A program made the position numbers and the translations under genes. From NCBI GenBank assembly GCA_040509495.1, contig JBEVKW010000013.1, positions 1 through 56,661 of the forward strand: a stretch of DNA of 56,661 bases, written 5' to 3'. The DNA is from Terrimonas_A sp040509495 (lineage in GTDB: Bacteria > Bacteroidota > Bacteroidia > Chitinophagales > Chitinophagaceae). The notes beneath the pieces are model-generated. The model did not search any database. It was not told where the DNA came from and was given only the letters and a program-made list of their open reading frames with translations. This document shows, in pieces, positions 32,865-42,544 of the stretch (within the stretch, counting starts at the first letter, position 1; the number at the start of each line of letters is the position of its first letter).

Positions 32865-35800
32865 TTAAAAAGTGAGAGAAAAACCGACGTTTACGACCCG
32901 TGTTGGAGGAAGGAATGTCAGTCGTTGTGTCTCAGGGTCGGCTCCTTTGTAACCTGTGATCGTTAAGAGATTCTGTCCCTGGACAAAGATTCTGCAGCTT
33001 TGTGCATTGATGCGGTGTAGAACTTTAGAAGGCACCCTGTAACTAAGATTTACATTTCTGAGTTTGATATAGGACGCGTCTGTAATTGCACCATCTGAGA
33101 TCTGCATTCTCGCCGCCGTAGCTATTGCCGCGCCAGAGTTCGAATATTTCTGATAACGTGCCTGATCTCCTTCTTTGGTCCACCGATCTAAAAGCTGCAC
33201 AGGCATATTGGTCAGCGATCCGGCAAAATTCCCAACAAGCACATCGAGGCCTTTCTGCTTTACAAAATGAAAAAAGAAGCCCAGTTCAAAGTTCTTGAAC
33301 GTAAGATCATTTTGTATACCTCCAAAAAATGAAGGATTCAGCGTTCCTATAAAGTACTGATCATTTGTGCTGACCATGCCATCGTTGTTCAGATCTTTGA
33401 ACTGGTAAAGGCCTGTTGAAGAATTGATGCCGTCGTATGCGTAACCACGGAATACTGAAACGGGCTGGCCGATTGCGAATGTGTTTGCGTAAGAAGATGT
33501 ACTGAGATTGGGAAAGTCCAGCAGTTTATTCCTGTTGACAGTCAGGTTCAGGTCTGTAGCCCACTGAAAGGAAGGTTTATTGATGACCTTGATATTGAGG
33601 CCGACCTCAATTCCCCTGTTTTGTATTATGGCAGGGAAATTCATCAGTATGGCTGAAAAACCAGTCTGGCCGGGCAAAGAATAACTCACCAACTGGTCGT
33701 TGCTGCGGCTGTTAAAATACGTCACATTAAACAGTATCCGGTTTTCAATAAAACCTGTTTCCAGCGCCGCTTCGAAATTTTTCTTCAACTCCCATTGGTA
33801 GCCTTCATTTGCAAGGCGGGTTGGTCTGAGTCCAACACTTCCGTTATATGGATAGGTAGTAGCCGTCCATGTATCGAGATACATATAGTCACCGATCTGA
33901 TCATTTCCTGCTGTTCCATAACTCATTCTGATCTTTCCGTAGCTTAAAACCGGCAGATACTTTTTAATGAATGATTCTTCGGAAAAGATCCAACCCAATG
34001 CGGCTGCACCAAAACTGGCGAATTGATTATCCTGGCCGAATCTCGACGAGCCATCACGTCTTCCGGTAAAGCTCAGCAAGTACCGGTTATGTGTGTTCAA
34101 TGTGAGGCGGCCGAAAGCTCCGACATACCTGTACTGCGACAACGCATTTGATGATTGAGTTGTAGCCGCACCGGACGTCGACCTGATCAATACATCGCTG
34201 GTATAACCCGAGCCATCGATAATGCTCCGATTGCTGGTCTTACTTTGATAACTACCGCCTATCTGAGCGGTAAGCTTTGTATGGTTCAGGAAAATATTCT
34301 GATATTCCAACTGCGGTTCAAGGATCCAGTTTTTATTGGAGCTGTTTCCAAAGTTAGCTGTGCCTTTTGCATTCAGTGATGGAACCATCGATGCAATAGG
34401 CGTAATATTCAGCTCACTCATCAGTTGAATATTATACCCTCCACTTACTTTAGCAGTAAGTCCTGAGGCGATTTTATAAGCAATTGAGAAATTACTGTTC
34501 ATCCAATCGGCATTATTTTCAGACCTCCGGAGTATGAGCGACATTGGGTTGTTGAACTCCCCACCTTTTTCCTGCCAATTCAATCGGCCGAGTGAATCAA
34601 ATAATGCCGGAGTATTGGGAGCCATATTAATGAAGCTGGTCATTTCGCCCTGTCCAACAAGGGTTTTGATAGACGAATACACTGAAGAAATTTCGACAGA
34701 TAATCGCTTGTCTGCGGAACGATGAAGAATATTCGAACTAAAAGAGATTCGTCTGTCTCCACCGGGCCCTGGAAATAACATGCCTTCTTTGTAATAGGTG
34801 GCCGAAAAAGAGTAAGATGTCTGGCTGCTCCCGCCAGACAATTTTGCATAAACTTTTTCGGTATGCGCTGTACCGCCGGTTAACACTTCCTTCCAATTTG
34901 TATCCCTGGTAGTATCCCATAGTAACAGGTCACGCGCGTTGGCATTAGTAAGTACTACACCATCATTCCCGAAGGCTTCCCGGCGCATTTGCAGATAATC
35001 AGCAGTGTTCATGAATTCGGCAAGATTTTGCGCTCTGCCATACGCTGTAGATACATTTAACTCTATTTTGGTTTTTCCTGTTTCCCCCTTCTTTGTTGTG
35101 ATCAATATGACCCCATTCGCTCCGCGCGAGCCATAGATAGCCGTTGCCTCCGCATCTTTTAAGACCTCGATACTTTCAATATCCAAAGGATTGATGATGT
35201 TGAAAGGACTATTTGCTAACACTACGTTGCGCTGTGTTTGCCGTTCCGTATTAAACGGAACTCCATCTACTACAAACAAAGGTTCCGTTCCCCGCTGCAA
35301 TGAGTTCTGGCCTCTCAAAAGAATAGAAAATTCTGCCCCCGGCAAGCCACTATTCTGCGTGATCAACAACCCCGGCACCCTCCCCTGCAATGCCGCAAGC
35401 GGATTGGATACCGGCTGCTCACTGATCGTCTTTTCATTGACTTTATCCACCGTACCGATATTCAGTCTGCGGGAAGTTTTATAGTATCCTTTGACGATCG
35501 TTTCATCCAGCACACCAACCTGCGGTGCAATGATTACTTCGATGAACGATCTACCGAGTATGGCTGTCTCCTGCGGAGCAAATTCAGCTCCGCTGACAAC
35601 AAGAACGGCCGCATTTGCAGCATTGTCAATACTGAACAGACCTTTGTTGTCCGTAACTACAGAATGCGGTGTTCCTTTTAAGCTAACGGTGACGCCGGCC
35701 AGCTCCTCTGCATTGTCATTCAGGATCCGCCCTTTCAGTAAGGTTGAAATAATGGAGCCGGAACGTGTTGTATCCACCACTTTCAGCACCACAAATTTTC

Positions 35801-36131
35801 CATCCATTTCATACATGACTGGCTGATTTGCAAAGCAGCGGTTAAGTACGGTTTTCAATGGCTCCTTTACAACGGAAAGTGTGACAGGTTTGGATCGCTC
35901 CACTACTGTATTGGTATATACAAACCGGACCTCAGCCTGCTTTTCGATCTCTTTCAGTACTTGCGTTAATGGAGCATCTTTCACATTCAGGCTGATCAGT
36001 TGGGCATTCAGACCTGCAGAAAAGAGGATACAAAAGCTGATCAGTAACAGCCGGTGGGCGGGTTTGCCAAAGAATGTGTTCTTTAAAAGTAAATGCAATG
36101 GCAGGCCCATGCAGTTTCGGTGGGAATGCAT
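32865..36131 (-). CDS. SusC/RagA TonB-dependent transporter with STN domain
   Basis: A 1088-residue outer-membrane transporter. A long signal peptide ends near residue 43 (GLNAQ); then an STN domain (about 45-117) that contacts FecR in the periplasm; a carboxypeptidase-D-like domain (about 131-208, LKGRILNDNAEELAGVTVSLKG); a plug with LQGRVPGLLITQNSG, FVVDGVPFN and VLKDAEATAIYGSRGANGVI (about 225-350); and a 22-strand-type barrel ending VVNVGFSLTF. The STN domain plus the FecR and ECF genes upstream identify it as a signalling transporter that induces its own operon on substrate binding. Substrate cannot be read; no glycoside hydrolase or peptidase gene accompanies it. Confidence 0.97.
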   Translation of the reverse strand: MHSHRNCMGLPLHLLLKNTFFGKPAHRLLLISFCILFSAGLNAQLISLNVKDAPLTQVLKEIEKQAEVRFVYTNTVVERSKPVTLSVVKEPLKTVLNRCFANQPVMYEMDGKFVVLKVVDTTRSGSIISTLLKGRILNDNAEELAGVTVSLKGTPHSVVTDNKGLFSIDNAANAAVLVVSGAEFAPQETAILGRSFIEVIIAPQVGVLDETIVKGYYKTSRRLNIGTVDKVNEKTISEQPVSNPLAALQGRVPGLLITQNSGLPGAEFSILLRGQNSLQRGTEPLFVVDGVPFNTERQTQRNVVLANSPFNIINPLDIESIEVLKDAEATAIYGSRGANGVILITTKKGETGKTKIELNVSTAYGRAQNLAEFMNTADYLQMRREAFGNDGVVLTNANARDLLLWDTTRDTNWKEVLTGGTAHTEKVYAKLSGGSSQTSYSFSATYYKEGMLFPGPGGDRRISFSSNILHRSADKRLSVEISSVYSSIKTLVGQGEMTSFINMAPNTPALFDSLGRLNWQEKGGEFNNPMSLILRRSENNADWMNSNFSIAYKIASGLTAKVSGGYNIQLMSELNITPIASMVPSLNAKGTANFGNSSNKNWILEPQLEYQNIFLNHTKLTAQIGGSYQSKTSNRSIIDGSGYTSDVLIRSTSGAATTQSSNALSQYRYVGAFGRLTLNTHNRYLLSFTGRRDGSSRFGQDNQFASFGAAALGWIFSEESFIKKYLPVLSYGKIRMSYGTAGNDQIGDYMYLDTWTATTYPYNGSVGLRPTRLANEGYQWELKKNFEAALETGFIENRILFNVTYFNSRSNDQLVSYSLPGQTGFSAILMNFPAIIQNRGIEVGLNIKVINKPSFQWATDLNLTVNRNKLLDFPNLSTSSYANTFAIGQPVSVFRGYAYDGINSSTGLYQFKDLNNDGMVSTNDQYFIGTLNPSFFGGIQNDLTFKNFELGFFFHFVKQKGLDVLVGNFAGSLTNMPVQLLDRWTKEGDQARYQKYSNSGAAIATAARMQISDGAITDASYIKLRNVNLSYRVPSKVLHRINAQSCRIFVQGQNLLTITGYKGADPETQRLTFLPPTRVVNVGFSLTF

Positions 36132-36204
36132 AGTTTTGGGTTGTTTGGGTTATTCAAGTGTGTTGTCTTCGCCGATAGCTCATTATGGGATAGCCCAAAT
36201 ACCG

Positions 36205-36240
36205 GCCAGCCGATGTTGCAACCATCGCTGGCTTTTTTTA
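36205..36240 (+). terminator. Terminator-like hairpin between fecR and susC genes
   Basis: GCCAGCCGATG (36205-36215) and CATCGCTGGC (36223-36232) pair with one bulged base around a 7-base loop, followed by T7 on the plus strand. In that orientation it would terminate plus-strand RNA, although no plus-strand gene lies upstream. In the operon mRNA it may instead act as a stem reducing or stabilising the susC segment. Confidence 0.5.
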
Positions 36241-36259
36241 GACTATCCTCGTTCCTACT

Positions 36260-37429
36260 TTAGTTGGTTACTGTGATTTTCTTTTCGTTCACCTCGAAGT
36301 GTACTTCGTTGGTCTTTTCCATTATAGAGAGTATAAACAAAAGGGAAGTATCCCTGGTGGTCGCGAACCTAAACGTTGGTTGTGTAGTTGCTTTATATTC
36401 TACCTCAAAGCCATACCAGCGGGACAGTTCATCCATGACATCTGTTAATGGCGTTTCGTTAAATACAAATTCATTTTTACTCCATCCCAGCGCCGCACCG
36501 GTATTAGCCGCACCTTTTACGAGATCATTGCCCCGGACTACTGCGTGCTCTCCCGGCTGTAAAGTCACCTGGCTCTTACCTGCGCTGATCCTTACCCGGC
36601 CTTCGGTAAGTGTTGTTGTAAAAGATCTTCCGTTGTCATACGCTTTGACATTGAAAGCTGTTCCCAACGCTTCTACTTCTCCACCCGTACATTCTACCCT
36701 GAATGGCTTGTCTTTATCATGCGCCACTTCAAAGTAAGCTTCTCCTTTTAACTGTACCCGCCGTTCGCCTTTGCTGAAGGTGGTCGAATAGCGGATCGAT
36801 GAACCGGAGTTGATCGATACCCTTGTTCCATCAGGCAGGACCACTTTGAAAAATCCTTTCGCGGGCACTGACAGCAGGTGTTCTTCATTGATGGCCGAGC
36901 TGACTGAATAAGAAAGCTGCTTGTCTGCTATTTTCAGCCTGTTTCCATTGGCAAATACAGTGTCCCTGCTATCCGTGAAAATGTTGATAGCAGTGGTTCC
37001 GTTCACCGTAAGAACTGCTGAAAGGGCCGATGGCGTCTCCGTTGCTCTTGCTACAGGCTGTTCAATTTCGTTCCTCTTGCCTGTCATGATGAAGATCAAC
37101 GCCCCGGTCACTGCAATAACAATTACTGCCGCCGCCACATTCCGCCATATCTGCCGGCGGGAAGATCTTTCTATCTCACGGATCTTTTCTTTACTCTTTT
37201 CCAAATACATTTCTGTATCCCCTGCTGTGTATTCTTCAAGAAACCTGTCGACGTTTTCAGCGTTCGTATATTCCTGGAACAACTTTTCATTTGATTCCTG
37301 TTGTCGCCTCCATGCATCCAGTTCAGTCATCTCGTCTTCTGTCAGAGACTTCTTAATATAACCCGCAAGCAGGTAGCCCATCCTGTATGCAGATTGTAAG
37401 GAAGTAGAACCTGGATCTTTTTTAGCCAT
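36260..37429 (-). CDS. FecR-type anti-sigma factor
   Basis: A 389-residue inner-membrane regulator. A cytoplasmic N-terminal anti-sigma part (about residues 1-90, LDAWRRQQESNEKLFQEY) is followed by one transmembrane helix (about 95-113, NVAAAVIVIAVTGALIFIM), a FecR periplasmic domain with VVLPDGTRVSINSGSSIRYSTTF and GEAYFEVAHDKDKPFRVECTGGEVEALGTAFNVKAY, and a C-terminal DUF4974 domain (ETPLTDVMDELSRWYGFEVEYK). It connects the transporter STN domain to the ECF factor. It is 75 bases behind the sigma gene and 128 bases ahead of susC. Confidence 0.97.
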   Translation of the reverse strand: MAKKDPGSTSLQSAYRMGYLLAGYIKKSLTEDEMTELDAWRRQQESNEKLFQEYTNAENVDRFLEEYTAGDTEMYLEKSKEKIREIERSSRRQIWRNVAAAVIVIAVTGALIFIMTGKRNEIEQPVARATETPSALSAVLTVNGTTAINIFTDSRDTVFANGNRLKIADKQLSYSVSSAINEEHLLSVPAKGFFKVVLPDGTRVSINSGSSIRYSTTFSKGERRVQLKGEAYFEVAHDKDKPFRVECTGGEVEALGTAFNVKAYDNGRSFTTTLTEGRVRISAGKSQVTLQPGEHAVVRGNDLVKGAANTGAALGWSKNEFVFNETPLTDVMDELSRWYGFEVEYKATTQPTFRFATTRDTSLLFILSIMEKTNEVHFEVNEKKITVTN

Positions 37430-37504
37430 AGTAGCGGCAGAATTAGCGTCCGTAATTAAATGACGCGATTAGCTTCAATATTGTATACTCAGTTGAATGA
37501 AAAA

Positions 37505-38053
37505 TTACGACAATTTTAATTTTTCACGAATTGCACGTATTGCCCGATGCCGCTGGTTCCGGACGGTTCCCGCTACCGTATTGAACTGGCGCGCAATTTC
37601 TCTGTCATCTTTCCCTTCTATGAAGTAAAGCTTGCAAACCTGTCCCATACGTTCCGGTAAATGGTCAAGTTCGCTGAATAATTGAGAAAGCATCTCGGCT
37701 TTTATGATGGAGTGTTCGATGGAATCTGAACCTTCAGATGATATATCAATTCGGTCAAGGTCAATATGCCCGACCTGGTTTTTCCTCAAAATGCTGTAGC
37801 AGGCATTACGGACCGTCGTAAATAAAAACCCTTCGATCTGCGAAGGAGAATGCAGCATGGCTCTTTTTTCCCAAAGCCTTACAAAACAATCCTGCACAAG
37901 ATCATCAGCATCGAACTGACAGGGCAGGATATTTTGCGCGAATACCCGGAGCTTTTTAAAGTATCTGCGGAAAATATAGTCATACCCTTTCACCTCCCCG
38001 TTTGCAAACGCAGTAGCGTGATACAGCAATATATCCTTATCATCCTGTGACAT
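37505..38053 (-). CDS. ECF sigma factor of the Sus-type operon
   Basis: A 182-residue ECF sigma-70 factor: region 2 (YDYIFRRYFKKLRVFAQNIL, DADDLVQDCFVRLWEKRAML, GFLFTTVRNACYSILRKNQ) and region 4 (LPERMGQVCKLYFIEGKDDREIARQF, then VAGTVRNQRHRAIRAIREKL). Length is typical for FecI-like factors in Bacteroidota. First gene of the leftward operon ECF-FecR-SusC-SusD-TlpA. Three GGAGATCA half-sites lie 41-82 bases upstream of its ATG, toward the divergent XRE gene. Confidence 0.96.
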   Translation of the reverse strand: MSQDDKDILLYHATAFANGEVKGYDYIFRRYFKKLRVFAQNILPCQFDADDLVQDCFVRLWEKRAMLHSPSQIEGFLFTTVRNACYSILRKNQVGHIDLDRIDISSEGSDSIEHSIIKAEMLSQLFSELDHLPERMGQVCKLYFIEGKDDREIARQFNTVAGTVRNQRHRAIRAIREKLKLS

Positions 38054-38093
38054 TACAGTTTTGTATTAGCCTAATTTTTTAAACAGTTTACCG

Positions 38094-38135
38094 GGAGATC
38101 AACGTACTGATCTCCATATCCCGACCCGGAGATCA
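38094..38135. promoter_or_regulatory. Triple GGAGATCA half-site between ECF and XRE genes
   Basis: GGAGATCA at 38094-38101 and its exact complement TGATCTCC at 38108-38115 form an 8-bp inverted repeat with a 6-base spacer. A third copy, GGAGATCA, lies at 38128-38135. The block sits in the divergent region between the ECF sigma gene (ATG at 38053) and the XRE regulator (ATG at 38307). It looks like a repressor operator, and the XRE protein is the natural candidate to bind it. Confidence 0.6.
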
Positions 38136-38306
38136 TGGCATTTCCGGCCATCAGGTCAGGGTTTCGCATCCATATGATCCCCGCCCGCAGCCTGTGTTTA
38201 ATAGTGTGGTTCCCGTTTAGTGTGAAGATGAAGCGTAACCAAATATAGAAAATACTGACGAATTTGTCATTTGTAAAAAAGCATATTCCCTCCAACTTGT
38301 GCCGAG

Positions 38307-38555
38307 ATGTCACAAGTAAAAGACGCACAGTTACTTCAGAAGATTTCCCTGGTTTTAAAAGACCTCAGGGATGCTGCTGCAAAAACTCAGGCTGATGTTT
38401 TTGGGGACACGAATATTCATATTGCGAGAATTGAGAGTGGAAGCAATAATCCTACAATATCCAGCTTATCTGCTTTATGCGATTATTTCGGGATTTCGCT
38501 TGTTGACTTCTTTAAAAGAGTAGAAAAGATAAATTCCCCCAGGCCTAAAGCGTAG
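38307..38555 (+). CDS. Small XRE-type DNA-binding regulator
   Basis: An 82-residue single-domain Cro/C1-type helix-turn-helix protein: the recognition part reads TQADVFGDTNIHIARIESGSNNPTISSLSALCDYFGISLVDFF, the standard XRE pattern. No further domain. It is divergent from the ECF sigma gene, with a triple half-site between. It ends 12 bases before the convergent AraC gene. It may control the Sus-type operon or only itself. Confidence 0.92.
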   Translation: MSQVKDAQLLQKISLVLKDLRDAAAKTQADVFGDTNIHIARIESGSNNPTISSLSALCDYFGISLVDFFKRVEKINSPRPKA

Positions 38556-38567
38556 AATATACCGGCC

Positions 38568-39488
38568 TTATTTATTTTGTAACCTCCATTCATTAGGGCT
38601 CATTTTGTTGTTTCTTGTAAAAGCCGCAATAAAGCTTTGCCGGCCTGAATAGCCTACCTCCACTGCAATATCATCAATGGTGCGGTTGCTCGTTTCCAGC
38701 AATGTTTTGGCCTGCGTCAGACGATGGAAGGTCAATCTTTCAAAAACGCCCATGTTAAACATTACCTGAAAGCCCCGCTTCAGATAAGTAGCACTGGTGC
38801 CAACCCGGGCAGCCAGGGCCGGTATACCATGATGAACTGTCAGATCCTGCTGAAGTAAACTATCCGCAGATAAAATAGCTTTTAGAACTTCGTCGCTAAG
38901 TTTCCCGGGAAGTTTATTCGACTGGTTTGCCAGGTGCAGCACCATGAACTCGCGTATGCACTGATCATGATGGAGTGCGCGAAGTTGATCCTGGTAAGGG
39001 TTATCAAGCACCCGGTGGATCAACGTCAACATCTTATCCGTCAGAAGCCTTGCCCCGGATGGCTGTACCAGTTCTGAAATATTGTTTTGTCGAAGAAAAT
39101 CTGCCGAGTAATGCGTAACGAAATAATGACATGCAGAATTTTTCTTAAATAATGCCGTGATCTCCGGGTGTACAGTCAAATGGTATTCACCCGCTTTTAA
39201 GGTGATCTGCACGCCCTGTTCTGATACAGCAGGCAATTCCCCTACCAGCACCGCTTCGAGGCGAAGATGATCACTTTTCTCTTTCCTGGTGAGCCGTATC
39301 GATTTGAGAAAATGCAGTATCCGGAAACCGATACTGAATAACGGATGAACAAATTCTTCCATGCGCAGATGAAAATTACTCTTCTCTGCAACCTGCCCCC
39401 TGCCTCCCGGCAAATGAGACTTCATCTTTTTATTTACCGGTTGAAAAGCGATCTGCTTCCCATCCGCTTCAAAGAAATCCGGCTGCAT
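38568..39488 (-). CDS. AraC family transcription regulator
   Basis: A 306-residue regulator. The longest frame begins with TTG at 39521; the ATG at 39488 (MQPDFFEADGKQIAFQP) is preferred. The N-terminal two thirds is an uncharacterised sensing region. The C-terminal domain has the two AraC helix-turn-helix units: LTVHHGIPALAARVGTSATYLKRGFQVMFNMGVFERLTFHRL, then TIDDIAVEVGYSGRQSFIAAFTRNNKMSPNEWR. Typical of regulators that control a nearby or self operon; no obvious target next to it. Confidence 0.92.
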   Translation of the reverse strand: MQPDFFEADGKQIAFQPVNKKMKSHLPGGRGQVAEKSNFHLRMEEFVHPLFSIGFRILHFLKSIRLTRKEKSDHLRLEAVLVGELPAVSEQGVQITLKAGEYHLTVHPEITALFKKNSACHYFVTHYSADFLRQNNISELVQPSGARLLTDKMLTLIHRVLDNPYQDQLRALHHDQCIREFMVLHLANQSNKLPGKLSDEVLKAILSADSLLQQDLTVHHGIPALAARVGTSATYLKRGFQVMFNMGVFERLTFHRLTQAKTLLETSNRTIDDIAVEVGYSGRQSFIAAFTRNNKMSPNEWRLQNK

Positions 39489-40001
39489 ACTATCAACATG
39501 GTTTAGGTGTAGCCTCAGCAAACCGCAGCTATACTGTCAATGATTCTACGGATATGGTGTAGGACTACGGGATGATCTGATAAACAACAACCCGCTTATA
39601 CACATTCAAATTTAAATATTCAGTGATAAAAGCATGGTCTCCCCCTTGCTTATTACGTATTCATTCGGACATATTTGCGGGCGTTTTGGAGGATCCTCCT
39701 GTTGGCGATAAGAGTAAATTCTGATTTTCGATGAATCCCGGCGCGCTGCCGCGAGGTCCTTTACGATCATTACCCCGCATGCACGGTCCATACAACACTG
39801 CGCATTATCCATGCAGTTAATCAGCCGGTCTCCTTTTACGCCATCGCTTAGGCCTCACTATATTTAGTTAATTACAAATGCCGGGAAGCAGTCGTTAACG
39901 GCAGTTGTAAAAAGACATTTTCTGATCCGGAATGATCCGTTCGGAAAGCACTAATTCCTGATATTTCCCTTCACCATATCAGCCCTGCAAAATAGGCTCA
40001 A
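39489..40001. other. Divergent intergenic stretch
   Basis: About 510 bases between the AraC gene and the TPR histidine kinase. It contains one plausible but uncertain short frame (39612-39812, listed separately). No clear palindrome or terminator was found; the kinase promoter should lie near 39950-39990. Confidence 0.45.
39612..39812 (-). CDS. Uncertain small ORF
   Basis: A 66-codon frame with an ATG start and good codon composition: MDNAQCCMDRACGVMIVKDL at the start and CPNEYVISKGETMLLSLNI at the end. It has four cysteines in the first part and no signal peptide or membrane segment. No family recognised. It lies alone between divergent regulators. Could be a small protein or chance. Confidence 0.3.
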   Translation of the reverse strand: MDNAQCCMDRACGVMIVKDLAAARRDSSKIRIYSYRQQEDPPKRPQICPNEYVISKGETMLLSLNI

Positions 40002-42392
40002 ATGAAAAAACGCCCTTCCTTTATCATCCTCCTGTTCCTCACCATGTTTGGCGCCACCGCGCAGGATTTTGCTCCGGTCAGCAGTGAGGCATCTGAAACA
40101 ACTTCAGCTGCACAGCAGCAGATTGACCAATGGATCAGGCGAAGCTGGTACTTTATAGACAGGAATGGCATAAAGAAAAGAGATCTTGATTCAGCATTTA
40201 TCATCGCTCAGAAGGCGATTGTGCTCAGCAAGTCGATACATTATTCAAAAGGATTTAATCAGTCAATGCTTGCTGCCGGTGTTGCAAAAATGGAAAGTGG
40301 CGAAACTGATTTCGCGCACAGAGCGATCAGCAGCCTCCATGATACCACGCAGGTTTTTATGTTTACCTACCTGCAGAAATATTTTCTGAATGGGGAGTCT
40401 CTTCCCAAAAACCTGGACAGCGCTGTCGCATCGATCAACAGCGCATTAACGGTTGCCCGCAGGAAAAAAGATCATAGCCTCGAACTTCGTATTTATAAGA
40501 TCGCGCTGGGAGAAATATTGAAATATGGACACGTAAAGCAAATAGAAGAATACAAAAACAGAGCACTTCAGCTCAAACCGCGGGTAAGCCCGGAAGAGAT
40601 GATCATTTACTACTATCACGTCAGTAATTATGCCCACCGGGCTACCGACGATACGAGATCACTGGAGTTTGCGCTGGAAGGTATCGCGTTGTCTGAGAGT
40701 ACAAACAGGTATATGCAGGACCGGCTCTATGGTATGCTTGGCCTTGCATACTCAGGATTAAAGCAATTCCGCAATAGCATCAAAGCCTGCAGGAAAGCGA
40801 TCGACCTGGGTATAAAGAAAGGAGATACGGGCAATTGCTGGATCCTGTCCGAATATCTGGTTCATGATATGGCACATCTGCATGACGAAGATGAAGCGCT
40901 GCAATACCTCGAAGACGCCAAAGCGAGGATGGGATTTTCGCGGTTGAAAGATTCGATCATCTATTACAGGTCGATCGCCTTTGTTCAAAATCATGCAAAA
41001 CGATTTGAAGAGGCGAACCGCGCCTATCTTGCCATGACGCGCCTGTCCGAAACAAACGAGGCGGATGATCCCATTACATATAACCACATCGGGAAATATT
41101 ACTTCGACACAAAAAAATATGACTCTTCCCGCATCTACGTTGAAAGAACGCTGGCGTTAAAAAATATTCCTCTTAATCAATCCCTCGGAGCATACTCGCT
41201 ATTGTTCCGGCTCGACACGATCGAAGGGAACTATCGTTCAGCCGTGCAAAACCTGATAAGAATGCGGAAACTCCAGGATTCAACAAAAAAGAATGAACAT
41301 AAAAGTGAAATGCAGCAATTGCTTGTACAATATGAAGCGCAAAAAAAAGATAAGGACCTGCTTCTTCAACAACAATCAATTGAGTTGCTTACACAGAAAA
41401 ATGCATTGCACGAAAAAGATCTCGAAAAGACACAGTTAAGTTTTACTCACGAAACCGAAATACGCGAAACCAATCTTAAACTTGCACGGGCGGATGCGGC
41501 TGAAAAATCGAGGAACCTTCAGATCCAGCAAGCGAACAATGCCTTATTGCAAAAAGATACATCGCTGAAAAAGGCCGCCATCAAGAAAGCGTCTTTTACC
41601 CGAGACATGTTCATTGCCGGTGCCGTTCTCCTTTTCATCATTCTGTTGCTTGTTTTTAACCGCTATATGTTAAAACGCAAGAATGCAGCGCAGTTGTCTG
41701 ACAGAAATCAAAAGCTTGAGCAGTTAGTGCAGGAAAAAGAATTACTGGTAAAAGAAGTACATCACCGGGTAAAGAACAATCTTCACACGATCCTCAGCCT
41801 GCTGGAGTCGCAGGCTGTTTTTCTGCGTGATGATGCACTGGCTGCTGTTCAGAAAAGTCAAAGCCGGGTTTACGCCATGTCACTGATACATCAGAAACTT
41901 TACAAGCAGGAGAATGTAACTACTGTGAATATGGAAGAATACCTGCTCGAGTTGCTTATGCACCTGGAAAACAGCTTCGAGGAAAACCGGCCAATCACTT
42001 TCCGCAAAACGATTGAACCACTCCAGTTGGACATCAGTCAGGCCATTCCCCTCGGTTTAATTTTGAATGAAGCCATCAGCAACTCGATCAAATACGCCTT
42101 CCCCGATAATCAACCGGGATTAATACAGGTATCGCTTATTCAGTCTGGTTCCGCGGGGATATGTCTTATGGTGCAGGATAATGGGATCGGACTTCCTGCT
42201 GACTGGGAGAAGATGTTGAACCTGTCTCTCGGCATCAAACTTATCCGGGGACTGAGCCAGGACATTCACGGTGAATGTTCGATCTATTCCAGGAATGGAA
42301 CAACCGTAGCGGTCAAATTCCTTAAAACCGATTTTACGGGTCCTCATCCCGGTGCAAAGAGTATCGGGAGAACGAGATTTGTCCAGGTGTAA
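40002..42392 (+). CDS. TPR-containing sensor histidine kinase (HisKA_2 type)
   Basis: A 796-residue membrane kinase: signal peptide (about 1-21), TPR-rich periplasmic region (about 60-430; for example RLYGMLGLAYSGLKQFRNSI and EANRAYLAMTRLSETNE), a coiled-coil segment of roughly 90 residues (about 430-530), one transmembrane helix (about 537-560, FIAGAVLLFIILLLVFNRYML), a HisKA_2 phosphoacceptor block EVHHRVKNNLHTILSLLESQ from residue 585, and an HATPase domain with N-box GLILNEAISNSIKYAFP and DNGIGL. This group usually phosphorylates an unlinked response regulator; no regulator gene is adjacent on this strand. Confidence 0.95.
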   Translation: MKKRPSFIILLFLTMFGATAQDFAPVSSEASETTSAAQQQIDQWIRRSWYFIDRNGIKKRDLDSAFIIAQKAIVLSKSIHYSKGFNQSMLAAGVAKMESGETDFAHRAISSLHDTTQVFMFTYLQKYFLNGESLPKNLDSAVASINSALTVARRKKDHSLELRIYKIALGEILKYGHVKQIEEYKNRALQLKPRVSPEEMIIYYYHVSNYAHRATDDTRSLEFALEGIALSESTNRYMQDRLYGMLGLAYSGLKQFRNSIKACRKAIDLGIKKGDTGNCWILSEYLVHDMAHLHDEDEALQYLEDAKARMGFSRLKDSIIYYRSIAFVQNHAKRFEEANRAYLAMTRLSETNEADDPITYNHIGKYYFDTKKYDSSRIYVERTLALKNIPLNQSLGAYSLLFRLDTIEGNYRSAVQNLIRMRKLQDSTKKNEHKSEMQQLLVQYEAQKKDKDLLLQQQSIELLTQKNALHEKDLEKTQLSFTHETEIRETNLKLARADAAEKSRNLQIQQANNALLQKDTSLKKAAIKKASFTRDMFIAGAVLLFIILLLVFNRYMLKRKNAAQLSDRNQKLEQLVQEKELLVKEVHHRVKNNLHTILSLLESQAVFLRDDALAAVQKSQSRVYAMSLIHQKLYKQENVTTVNMEEYLLELLMHLENSFEENRPITFRKTIEPLQLDISQAIPLGLILNEAISNSIKYAFPDNQPGLIQVSLIQSGSAGICLMVQDNGIGLPADWEKMLNLSLGIKLIRGLSQDIHGECSIYSRNGTTVAVKFLKTDFTGPHPGAKSIGRTRFVQV

Positions 42393-42544
42393 CCAGATAC
42401 AAACGGTTTTCTGCCCAGGTCTCAACAGCTGAAAGAACCGCCGGCTTTTTAATTACTATTGAATGATAATCAGGATCATTTTTTACGAGATCTCGTACAT
42501 TTTTGCTGCCGCTTCTCCGCATTCTCTCCTAATTTCACCGCCAC

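Noticed and set aside
36205..36240. Terminator for the fecR transcript
   Set aside because: The T-run follows the stem on the plus strand only, so it would not terminate the minus-strand operon in the standard way.
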